In this document: positions 51,910 through 58,285 of the stretch, one piece after another | How positions within the stretch are numbered: the stretch's first letter is position 1 | How the letters are laid out: every line of letters starts with the position of its first letter | Origin: Kerstersia similis | GTDB lineage: Bacteria; Pseudomonadota; Gammaproteobacteria; Burkholderiales; Burkholderiaceae_B | DNA length: 58,285 nt | Assembly (NCBI RefSeq): GCF_965139615.1 | Contig: NZ_CBCSIQ010000026.1 | Location: 1 to 58,285, forward strand | Direction of reading: 5' to 3' | Translations under genes and position numbers: made by a program | The notes under the pieces: generated by a model | Seen by the model: only the letters and a program-made list of their open reading frames with translations | Database searches by the model: none | Told to the model about the DNA's origin: nothing

Positions 51910-53060
51910 TTCGTGCCTTCCGTCGCGGCAGGTTCATGCCATTGCCAATCGGCAATGGAGAAGTCTTCCTTAGCCAGTCCGTTGGACAGCAGGAACGCTT
52001 TGGTGCCTTCCAGCAAATCCAGCCCTTGCTGCGGATAAGCGTCGATGTTGAAGGAGCTGACAGGCCAGGATTCGCGCACCACCGGTTCGCTGAATGCCGT
52101 CGTCGTCAGGTAATGGGTGTAATAGGCATCGGGGTTGGCGTGCAGATCTCGGGCGCCTTGCTCGCGTGCCTGATCGAAGGCCGCGGCAAAGCCAGGATGT
52201 GCCTTCAGGAAGCTTTCACTGGCAACAATGACTGAGTTGCCTTCCAGACCGTGCTGGCTGGCCTGGTCGATGACTTTCAGCCCCAGCGCCTTGAGCTGCG
52301 GGCCCAGGCCGGTCGGTGCGGTGTAGGCCGCGATATCTCCCCGTTCTAATGCGGGCTGGGCATCACGCGGGAACAGATGCACCTCTTCGACATCCTTGAC
52401 GATGCCCTGGTCTTTCAGGCCGGCGAAATAACGGTGCAGATACGAGCCGCGCGGCAACCCGACGCGTTGGCCGGCAAGCTCGGCCGGGCTGTTGACGCCG
52501 TTGGCCGGCACCACCAGCCAGGCATCACTGGCGATGGTGTTGAAACCCAGCAGGCGTGTCGCGCCGCCGCTGGAGCGGGCGAAGAGCGCGGGGGTATCGC
52601 CGTAGATGCCGACATCCAGCTTGCCGCTCAACAGGGCTTCATTCAGATCGGGGCCATTGGGGAAAATATGCTGGCTGATCTGTGTGAATCCCAGCGGCTT
52701 GAGCGCGTTGGCCAGCAGGCCTTGCTCCAGCGCCCAACCCACGGGACCGCCTATGCTTTGCCCCGGTCCGATATAGCCAAGGCGCAAGGTGTAGTTGCCC
52801 GCTACTGGCGTAGCCGCAGGGCTTGAGCTATCGGTGGCAGGCGTGCTGCTGGCCGTATTGGTCGAACCGGACGCCGGGGCGCTGGCAGCGCTGCCAGCGC
52901 CTGTCGTTGCGGCGGGCGGCTGATTGTTATTGTCGCAGGCAGCCAGGGAGCTTGCGAGCAGCAAGCCGGCAAACAGGCGCAGGCCGGTACGGGCCCAGGC
53001 TTTCGGCAAAGGCAGCAGGGAAGGGGAAAAGGCAGTCTGCGGGAGAGTGTTCAGTGTCAT
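51906..53060 (-). CDS. SsuA-like substrate-binding lipoprotein
   Basis: The 384-residue protein has a lipoprotein signal ending in SLAAC (Cys42 from the ATG at 53060), a Ser/Thr/Ala-rich linker of about 45 residues, and a periplasmic binding domain of the aliphatic sulfonate/nitrate type (YTLRLGYIGPGQSIGGPVGW, KLDVGIYGDTPALFARSSGG). It captures the substrate for the SsuBC-like importer. The 53060 start gives a normal signal peptide but has no ribosome site. The in-frame ATG at 53183 has a strong AGGAG and would add 41 residues containing two cysteines. Confidence 0.9.
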   Translation of the reverse strand: MTLNTLPQTAFSPSLLPLPKAWARTGLRLFAGLLLASSLAACDNNNQPPAATTGAGSAASAPASGSTNTASSTPATDSSSPAATPVAGNYTLRLGYIGPGQSIGGPVGWALEQGLLANALKPLGFTQISQHIFPNGPDLNEALLSGKLDVGIYGDTPALFARSSGGATRLLGFNTIASDAWLVVPANGVNSPAELAGQRVGLPRGSYLHRYFAGLKDQGIVKDVEEVHLFPRDAQPALERGDIAAYTAPTGLGPQLKALGLKVIDQASQHGLEGNSVIVASESFLKAHPGFAAAFDQAREQGARDLHANPDAYYTHYLTTTAFSEPVVRESWPVSSFNIDAYPQQGLDLLEGTKAFLLSNGLAKEDFSIADWQWHEPAATEGTK

Positions 53061-53246
53061 GGCGGATGAGTTCACGATATGCGCAGCGCACCATCGTGTG
53101 GGCTGCGCAGGCAGGCAGGACGGCGTATGCGGGCGAGCGGGGCCGGGTGTGCGGATGCCGCCTGTCCCTGCCCTGCCATGCATGGCGTACTCCTGTTGCC
53201 AGTCCGTGAATTCTAGAAATGCCGCGCCAGCGGATGAACGACGGAT

Positions 53247-53276
53247 TATTTATTTGCTAATGGTGTCTGGAAGCAA
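53247..53276 (-). promoter_or_regulatory. Candidate promoter of the SsuABC-flavoprotein operon
   Basis: On the minus strand TTGCTT (53271-53276), 18 bp, TAAATA (53247-53252). It lies 64 bp upstream of the ATG at 53183 and 187 bp upstream of the ATG at 53060. Confidence 0.4.
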
Positions 53277-53289
53277 ATGCTGATGTTGT

Positions 53290-53325
53290 AAAAAAATGCC
53301 GGCCCTGTTTGTACAGGGCCGGCAT
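53290..53325 (-). terminator. Terminator of the PPC-repeat gene
   Basis: ATGCCGGCCCTGT and ACAGGGCCGGCAT form a perfect 13-bp stem with a 4-nt loop. On the minus strand the stem is followed by seven T residues. Confidence 0.92.
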
Positions 53326-53368
53326 GGATTGCATGCTGTGCCAGGCTACCGTCGCAGCCTGGGTGGCA

Positions 53369-54772
53369 TCAGCGGCGTTGGGCCGAGAGCGTGTAGCGGC
53401 GGTCGCGGTCGCTATCGCCCAGCGTGCGGGCCTGTACCTCGTAGGTGCCGGGCGCCAGTTCAGTGATGATCTGGGCATCCATGTTACCGGCGCTGTCATC
53501 GTCCTCGGCCAGCGTCGAGCCGTCTTGCATCAGGGTCAGATAGCTGTCCGAATCCGGTGCGCGCATGGTGATGATGTAGTTGCCGGGCTGGGTGATTTCC
53601 AGGGTATAGATGTCCGCTTCGTTGTTGCCGATCAGGAGCGCAGGACGCGGTTCGCCTACCTTCAGGACGCCGCCGCCGGCGTTTTCCGGCACGGGCTGTG
53701 TTTTGACAGCCAGCGTATAGGGGCCGCTTTGCCCGCCGCCATTGAGATTGACGTGATAGGTGCCGGCTTGCAAGACGCTGCGGATGCGGTTGCGCTGGCC
53801 GCTGCTGCTGCCGCGCGTGTTGCCATTGTTGGCGGTGAGTTCCACATCAGGCTGGAAACCGTCGGCATTCAGGTCAACCGTGACCAGGGCGGGCTGGTTC
53901 AGGCGGAAGGAATACGATTGCGCGTCGCCGGTGTAAACGCCTGTGGCTGCCGGTGCATTGAGTTGCAGCGTGGCATTCGGTTCCAGCAGTTCACCAGCGG
54001 GCAGGGCCACGCGTTCGACGTCGATGGTGAAGCCGCCCTGGAAGTTTTCCGTGTCCATGGCGGAGTCGGCCACAATGACGTAGTTGCCGGCTTTCAGCGC
54101 GACTTGCAGGCGGGCATCGAAATTGCCGCCGCTGTCGTCATCGCTGAACAGATCCACGCCCGAGCCATCACGCAGCACGAGGTAGGGATCCAGTCCTTGC
54201 TGGGAGGCGCGCATGTCGATGCGGTAGATGCCGTCCTCGGCGATATTCAGGCGGTACTCCAGCACTTTGCCGGTACCCCAGTCCGCGATGCTCTTGCCGG
54301 CGGTGATGGGCTCGCCGGAGTACGGTTCCAATTTTTCCACTTCGACCTGGAAGGGGCCGTAGGCGCTGGCGTCCATGCCGCTGATGGCAATGTCATAGGT
54401 ACCGGCAGCCTCGGTCTTGAAGCCCAGTACCGTTTTTGCATTGCGGTTCGTGCCGGAGCAGTCGTCGCAAGGGTTGCTCAGGCGCGACACCATGACGCCG
54501 TCGCGCAACACGCTGATTTGCGGACGCAGCGAGCCGGTCACGACGATGCGGAACAGTTGGCCTTTGTCGGCTTCCAGCTTGAACAGCGCGCTGCGCACGC
54601 CATCGCTGTAGTTCAGCAGGCTTTTGCTGGACAGCTCACCCGAGATTTGCTTGCCTACCGTTAGCGGCACAACAGTCGGCTGCTGGGATTGGTGTTGCTG
54701 GAAGTAGAAAAAGACGGCGGAACCCGCGACGATCGCACCGGCGATCGCTGCAAGCGGAGTGGAGAGTTTCAT
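53369..54772 (-). CDS. Membrane-anchored protein with repeated PPC-like domains
   Basis: The 467-residue protein starts at 54772 after GAGG with an uncleaved-looking signal anchor (LAAIAGAIVAGSAVFFYF). The rest is a series of about four beta-rich domains of the bacterial pre-peptidase C-terminal (PPC) type. Recurring strands are RPQISVLRDGVMV, DPYLVLRDGSGVDLFSDDDS, QPDVELTANN and DSYLTLMQDGSTLAEDDDS, each followed by a G-Y/T-Y strand such as AGNYVIVAD. Two copies carry an acidic DDDSGGN/DDDSAGN motif that could bind calcium. Domain 1 has a CDDC pair. No protease domain is present, so its role is unknown, perhaps binding at the cell envelope. Confidence 0.75.
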   Translation of the reverse strand: MKLSTPLAAIAGAIVAGSAVFFYFQQHQSQQPTVVPLTVGKQISGELSSKSLLNYSDGVRSALFKLEADKGQLFRIVVTGSLRPQISVLRDGVMVSRLSNPCDDCSGTNRNAKTVLGFKTEAAGTYDIAISGMDASAYGPFQVEVEKLEPYSGEPITAGKSIADWGTGKVLEYRLNIAEDGIYRIDMRASQQGLDPYLVLRDGSGVDLFSDDDSGGNFDARLQVALKAGNYVIVADSAMDTENFQGGFTIDVERVALPAGELLEPNATLQLNAPAATGVYTGDAQSYSFRLNQPALVTVDLNADGFQPDVELTANNGNTRGSSSGQRNRIRSVLQAGTYHVNLNGGGQSGPYTLAVKTQPVPENAGGGVLKVGEPRPALLIGNNEADIYTLEITQPGNYIITMRAPDSDSYLTLMQDGSTLAEDDDSAGNMDAQIITELAPGTYEVQARTLGDSDRDRRYTLSAQRR

Positions 54773-55279
54773 AGATCCTCGTAGGGAGTAGTTCAGGCCA
54801 GGCACATCCGTGGCGCGTTTGGCAAGTCGGCCGTTTGCCAGGAGTCAAGGGCAAGGCCGGACCACGCAGCGAGTGCCAGGCAAGCGCGATTTTAGAAGGC
54901 CTTGCTGGAATGTGCAGCAGGCGCGCAGGGGGGGCGATGGTATCAGAATGCTACAGCTGCTTTGGGCTGCCATGATGAGGATTCCGGCGGAACTGGCGGG
55001 ATTCCAGGGCCTCTGGCAGGGCGTGCTGGTGCGGGTTTGCCTGCCTGTGTTGCAAACGCATGCATAAGCTGTGCCGGTATCGGGTGGAGCTCGGGCAGAT
55101 CAGGCGTGCCGATGGCCGGAAGGCTGGGGGAGACGGTGGCGCTTTGCGCCGCCGGAGATCACGCCTTATGTGTGAAGATGTAAGGCTGTCTGGCAGTCAC
55201 AGAGCAGCCGTGGCAAGGTACGGCGATATAGTCTCTTTCTAACCTTTTTCGTTTTCAATGGATTTTTGGGCTGACAGCT
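54773..55279. other. 507-bp divergent gap without a gene
   Basis: This lies between the PPC-repeat gene (minus) and the small lipoprotein gene (plus) and must hold both promoters. Short open frames here (for example 54810-55067) are rich in Arg/Ala/Gly and not protein-like. A possible -10 (TATAGT, 55227-55232) lies 48 bp before the lipoprotein start, but I see no clear -35. Confidence 0.35.
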
Positions 55280-55831
55280 ATGAAAGTTTCTACGCGTCTT
55301 TTGTTTCCCTGGCTGACGATGGCGGGTGCCTTCACCCTGGCAGCATGCCAGGGCACGGTGCCGTTGCAGCCGGAAACCTCGCCGGCCGCAGCGGCGCAGC
55401 AGACCCAGCAGGCTGCGTCAACGCAAGCCGTGGAGCAATCCGCCGTTCAAGCTGCCCCGGCGATACGCTTTTTCCTGGCGCAGTCCCGTCCTGCGGATGA
55501 TTTGCTGCAGATTCAGCTGGATCCGCAAACCAGCGTGTATGCTTTGCCCCAGCCGGTTTTTACGCAAGCGGACATGAAGCAGGTCGTGCCTTTGAAGAGC
55601 CAGCAGGGGCAGGTGTTCCTGCGTTTCGATTTCAATGAGCGCGGCGCGGAAAAGCTGGAAGCGATCAGCCAGCAGGCAGCGGGCAACTATCTGGTATTGA
55701 CGATCAATGATCGGGTGGTTGCCATTCCCCAGGTTGCCAGCGCCTACGAAAAGCCTGCCGTACATGTGCCGATGCGCAGCGCCGAAGATGCGCAAGCGGT
55801 CGTGAACCTGTTGCGTCAAGGGGGGCAGTGA
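55280..55831 (+). CDS. Small lipoprotein with SecD head-like domain
   Basis: The 183-residue product has a lipoprotein signal with the lipobox TLAACQ (Cys23), a Gln/Ala-rich linker (about residues 24-60) and a C-terminal domain of about 115 residues. This resembles the periplasmic P1 head subdomain of SecD (VFLRFDFNERGAEKLEAISQ, then LVLTINDRVVAIPQV), but without the SecD membrane part. It is probably an outer-membrane or periplasmic lipoprotein of unknown role. It lies 101 bp before the lipoate ligase gene. Confidence 0.75.
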   Translation: MKVSTRLLFPWLTMAGAFTLAACQGTVPLQPETSPAAAAQQTQQAASTQAVEQSAVQAAPAIRFFLAQSRPADDLLQIQLDPQTSVYALPQPVFTQADMKQVVPLKSQQGQVFLRFDFNERGAEKLEAISQQAAGNYLVLTINDRVVAIPQVASAYEKPAVHVPMRSAEDAQAVVNLLRQGGQ

Positions 55832-55932
55832 TCCGGGCCTGGTGCCGTATTGTGCCAGGGTGTCATAGGGCAGGGCTGGCGGGGCTGAGCAACGGGCCGC
55901 CTGCACAGGTTTGAAGAGAGGGGCATATTCCC

Positions 55933-56982
55933 ATGCATGGTGAGTACAAGGTTCACGGCGGTAAATTGGTAGTGGTGGATCTGGAGGTGGACAGCGGACT
56001 GCTGCGCAATGTCAGTGTGGCGGGCGACTTCTTTCTGGAGCCGCCGGAAGCGCTGGATGACATTCGCCAGGCGCTGAACGGCTTGCCGGCTGGGGCGTCC
56101 GCTGAGGAACTGGCCGCAGCCATACGCCGTGGGTTGCGGCCGGATGCTGCGTTGATCGGCTTCAGTCCGGAAGCGGTTGCCATTGCCGTGCGGCGGGCCT
56201 TGGGCGTAGAGCGCAGCTGGCGTGATTATGAATGGCAGCTGGTGGAAACCGCCCCCATGGCGCCCGCCATGCATCTGGCGCTCGACGAGGTATTGGGGCA
56301 GGCGGTGGCTTCCGGCCAGCGTGCGCCGACCCTGCGCTTCTGGGAGTGGAGCCGTCTGGCCATCATCATCGGCTGCTTCCAGTCCCTGAAAAACGAAGTG
56401 GATATTGATGCTGCACGCGAGTTGGGCGTCGATGTGGTGCGCCGTATCACAGGAGGGGGCGCCATGTTCGTGGAGCCCGGCTCGGCGATTACCTACTCGT
56501 TGTATGCGCCGGGTGAGCTGGTACGGGGCATGAGTTTTGCGGAGTCCTACGCCTTCCTGGACGATTGGGTGCTCAAGGCACTCAATGAGCTGGGGATCGC
56601 GGCGTTCTACAAGCCGCTCAACGATATCACCAGTCCGCAGGGCAAGATCGGCGGCGCCGCACAGAAGCGCTTTGCCAATGGCGCGGTGCTGCATCATGTC
56701 ACCATGGCGTATGACATGGATGCCAACAAAATGCTGCAGGTCTTGCGTATCGGGCGTGAAAAGCTCAGCGATAAGGGAACGGCCAGCGCCGCCAAGCGCG
56801 TCGATCCCTTGCGCAGCCAGACCGGCCTGCCGCGTGAGCAGATTGTGGCGCGCATGAAGGCGACGTTTGCCGCGCTGAATGGCGGCACCCAGGGGCAGAT
56901 TACGCCGGAAGAGTACGCGGCGGCCGAGACGCTGGCGCAGGGCAAGTTCAGCAGCGCCAGCTGGCTGAATCACCTGCCCTGA
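55933..56982 (+). CDS. Lipoate-protein ligase A family protein with N-terminal accessory domain
   Basis: The 349-residue protein attaches lipoate (or octanoate) to E2 and H proteins, using ATP if it is a true ligase. The catalytic domain (about residues 98-330) has the RRITGGGAMFVEPGSAITYS motif and the lysine of GKIGGAAQKR (Lys238). The first 90 residues (MHGEYKVHGGKLVVVDLEVD) resemble the separate accessory subunit LplB of Thermoplasma and the C-terminal domain of E. coli LplA, so the domain order is swapped relative to E. coli. It converges on the LysR gene with 39 bp between. Confidence 0.85.
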   Translation: MHGEYKVHGGKLVVVDLEVDSGLLRNVSVAGDFFLEPPEALDDIRQALNGLPAGASAEELAAAIRRGLRPDAALIGFSPEAVAIAVRRALGVERSWRDYEWQLVETAPMAPAMHLALDEVLGQAVASGQRAPTLRFWEWSRLAIIIGCFQSLKNEVDIDAARELGVDVVRRITGGGAMFVEPGSAITYSLYAPGELVRGMSFAESYAFLDDWVLKALNELGIAAFYKPLNDITSPQGKIGGAAQKRFANGAVLHHVTMAYDMDANKMLQVLRIGREKLSDKGTASAAKRVDPLRSQTGLPREQIVARMKATFAALNGGTQGQITPEEYAAAETLAQGKFSSASWLNHLP

Positions 56983-57021
56983 GCGGTGGCGGCCTGGTCG
57001 ATGCCGCGCTGGGGCAGGCCG

Positions 57022-58285
57022 TTAACCGAGGCTCTTGCCTGCGTTGATCAGGCCCAGCCCGGCGACAGCATCCTCGCAGGCTTGCAGCAGCGCTTGCAAC
57101 GGGGGCGAAATCCGCGTGCCGGCGCGTATGGTCAGCCCGATTTTGCGTTGCGTGCCCGGTGTGGCAACCGGCACGATGCAAAGGTTGCCCTGCAAGGCCT
57201 CCTGCTTGGCCTGGCCGCGTGACGCGATGGCCAGGTGGCCGGTTTGCTGGATCAGGGCTTGCGTCATCAGCGGGCTGTTGGCATAGAGCCGTCCGGACGG
57301 CGGCGTCAGGCCGCGGGCGGCAAAAATATGGCGTAAGAGATGATCGGCCGGTGTGCCGGGCAGGGGGGTGACCCAGCGCCATTGCGTCAGGTCCTGCAGT
57401 TGTAGCTTGTCTTGCCTCAGGCAAGGGTGGTCGGGGGCTGCAACGATCACCAGGTCGTCATCGAACAGCGGCCATTGATGGATATCCGGGCCTGGCGGTT
57501 CGCGGCGCAATGCGCCAGCGATCAGGTCGATATCGGCGCTGCGCAGGCGTTGCAGCAGATCCTCGTAGGTGCCGTCGATAATGCCGACACGCACGGCTGT
57601 GTGCGCTTGCATCAGCGTTTTCAGGGCTTGGGGCAGGAAGATGGGGACGGAAAGCGGCAGAATGCCGATCACGATCTTGCCATCGGTTTTCCCGTGCCAG
57701 GCGGACAGCTCGCTTTCCAGTCCACGGAGTTCCGCCAATGCCTGCTTGACACGCAGCAGCAGCGCGGCGCCCGGAGGCGTCAGCCAGGTGCCGGTGGGCA
57801 GCTTGTAAAACAATCGGATGGACAGCAGGCGTTCCAGACCCTGCAGCGAGGTGTGCACGGCGGGTTGGGAAATGCCCAGCGCCTGGGCGGCGCGGGATTC
57901 ACTGCCGTTGGCGGCAACGCTCAGCAAGGCTTGGATCTGACTGGCGGTGATCCCGCGCGCGAAGCGTTCGGCGGTGCTGTCGTTGCTGCGTTTGGCGGAG
58001 TCGCTGGCCAGGGCGTCGCGCGCGCCAGTCTGCAGGCAGTTGAGCAGCGCCGAGGTTCGCGCTGCCATTTGCCGGCCGGTGTCAGTCGGCACCATGCCAC
58101 GCGCCGTGCGCAGAAACAGTGCCAGTCCGCAATGTTGCTCCAGCTGCTGAATGGCTCGGGTAATGGCTGGTTGAGAGATATGGCAGGCTTGCGCTGCGGC
58201 AAAAGTCGTGCCGTGTTGTACGACCGCCTGCATGGCGCGCAATGCCCGTAAATAGGCGAGCAACGCGGGGGCCTGGGGCTGGGCG
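57022..58285 (-). CDS. LysR-type regulator with two tandem HTH domains, 5' end at the window edge
   Basis: From the TTG at 58263 the frame gives 413 residues, and it stays open to the right edge, so the true start may be outside the window. Two LysR helix-turn-helix domains are seen. The first spans about residues 3-65 (FAAAQACHISQPAITRAIQQ). The second spans about residues 104-165 (SRAAQALGISQPAVHTSLQG). A single effector-binding domain follows (about 190-400; KIVIGILPLSVPIFLPQALK). Normal LysR proteins have about 300 residues and one HTH. The target genes and ligand are unknown. Confidence 0.88.
   Translation of the reverse strand, partial: AQPQAPALLAYLRALRAMQAVVQHGTTFAAAQACHISQPAITRAIQQLEQHCGLALFLRTARGMVPTDTGRQMAARTSALLNCLQTGARDALASDSAKRSNDSTAERFARGITASQIQALLSVAANGSESRAAQALGISQPAVHTSLQGLERLLSIRLFYKLPTGTWLTPPGAALLLRVKQALAELRGLESELSAWHGKTDGKIVIGILPLSVPIFLPQALKTLMQAHTAVRVGIIDGTYEDLLQRLRSADIDLIAGALRREPPGPDIHQWPLFDDDLVIVAAPDHPCLRQDKLQLQDLTQWRWVTPLPGTPADHLLRHIFAARGLTPPSGRLYANSPLMTQALIQQTGHLAIASRGQAKQEALQGNLCIVPVATPGTQRKIGLTIRAGTRISPPLQALLQACEDAVAGLGLINAGKSLG

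Overview
The window looks like a chromosomal core segment of a GC-rich betaproteobacterium. The gene set and order suggest Burkholderiales, most likely Alcaligenaceae (Bordetella/Achromobacter relatives): cysS-alkA-accA-tilS followed by lysC, fumC, a PiT transporter beside tRNA-Arg(ACG), an IclR/pobA pair, and SsuABC-like genes next to a flavoprotein. This placement rests on protein resemblance and gene order, not on a search. I see no rRNA, CRISPR array, insertion sequence or prophage. Both ends cut genes: a TauE/SafE permease on the left and a LysR regulator on the right.

Layout. 1-2.8 kb: truncated TauE/SafE permease, then an IclR regulator divergent from pobA (4-hydroxybenzoate hydroxylase) across a 15-bp inverted repeat. 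2.9-4.7 kb: MFS exporter divergent from an HxlR regulator. 4.8-7.9 kb: a small unknown ORF, a YpfH-like hydrolase without its nucleophile serine, and AMP nucleosidase. 8-10.1 kb: a YeiE-like LysR regulator divergent from YeiH. 10.3-19.9 kb: a five-gene beta-oxidation operon (ETF-quinone oxidoreductase, thiolase, HCDH/ECH fusion, acyl-CoA dehydrogenase, acyl-CoA ligase) divergent from a TetR regulator. 20.1-27.8 kb: MscS channel, TrmJ, SuhB, TerC/CBS/CorC membrane protein, UppP, and the overlapping TPR-cyclophilin-lpxH operon. 28-33.8 kb: cysS-alkA-accA-tilS and lysC. 34.1-42.9 kb: MFS transporter, then a minus-strand envelope-stress and efflux locus (baeS-baeR, spy-like, macA, macB, tolC-like). 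43.1-47.6 kb: tRNA-Ser(GCT), two identical tRNA-Arg(ACG) genes flanking a PiT phosphate transporter, and fumC. 48.4-53.1 kb: an SsuABC-like uptake operon ending in an AprA-like flavoprotein. 53.4-58.3 kb: a PPC-repeat envelope protein, a small lipoprotein, a lipoate ligase with an N-terminal accessory domain, and a LysR regulator with two HTH domains.

How the genes work together. Most modules are a transporter or catabolic gene set with a divergent regulator and a visible symmetric site between them: IclR/pobA, HxlR/MFS, YeiE/YeiH and TetR/beta-oxidation. BaeSR lies upstream of a spy-like gene whose promoter region carries a good match to the E. coli BaeR box, so it probably controls the MacAB-TolC-type pump. 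Several loci seem to use alternative or internal starts: lysC beta subunit, cytosolic versus exported cyclophilin, and an extended SsuA-like N-terminus. Three convergent gene junctions carry long perfect inverted repeats with no T-tract. The least ordinary items are the double-HTH LysR regulator, the Ser-to-Gly YpfH, the sulfonate-type operon with an AprA-like flavoprotein, and the PPC-repeat protein.
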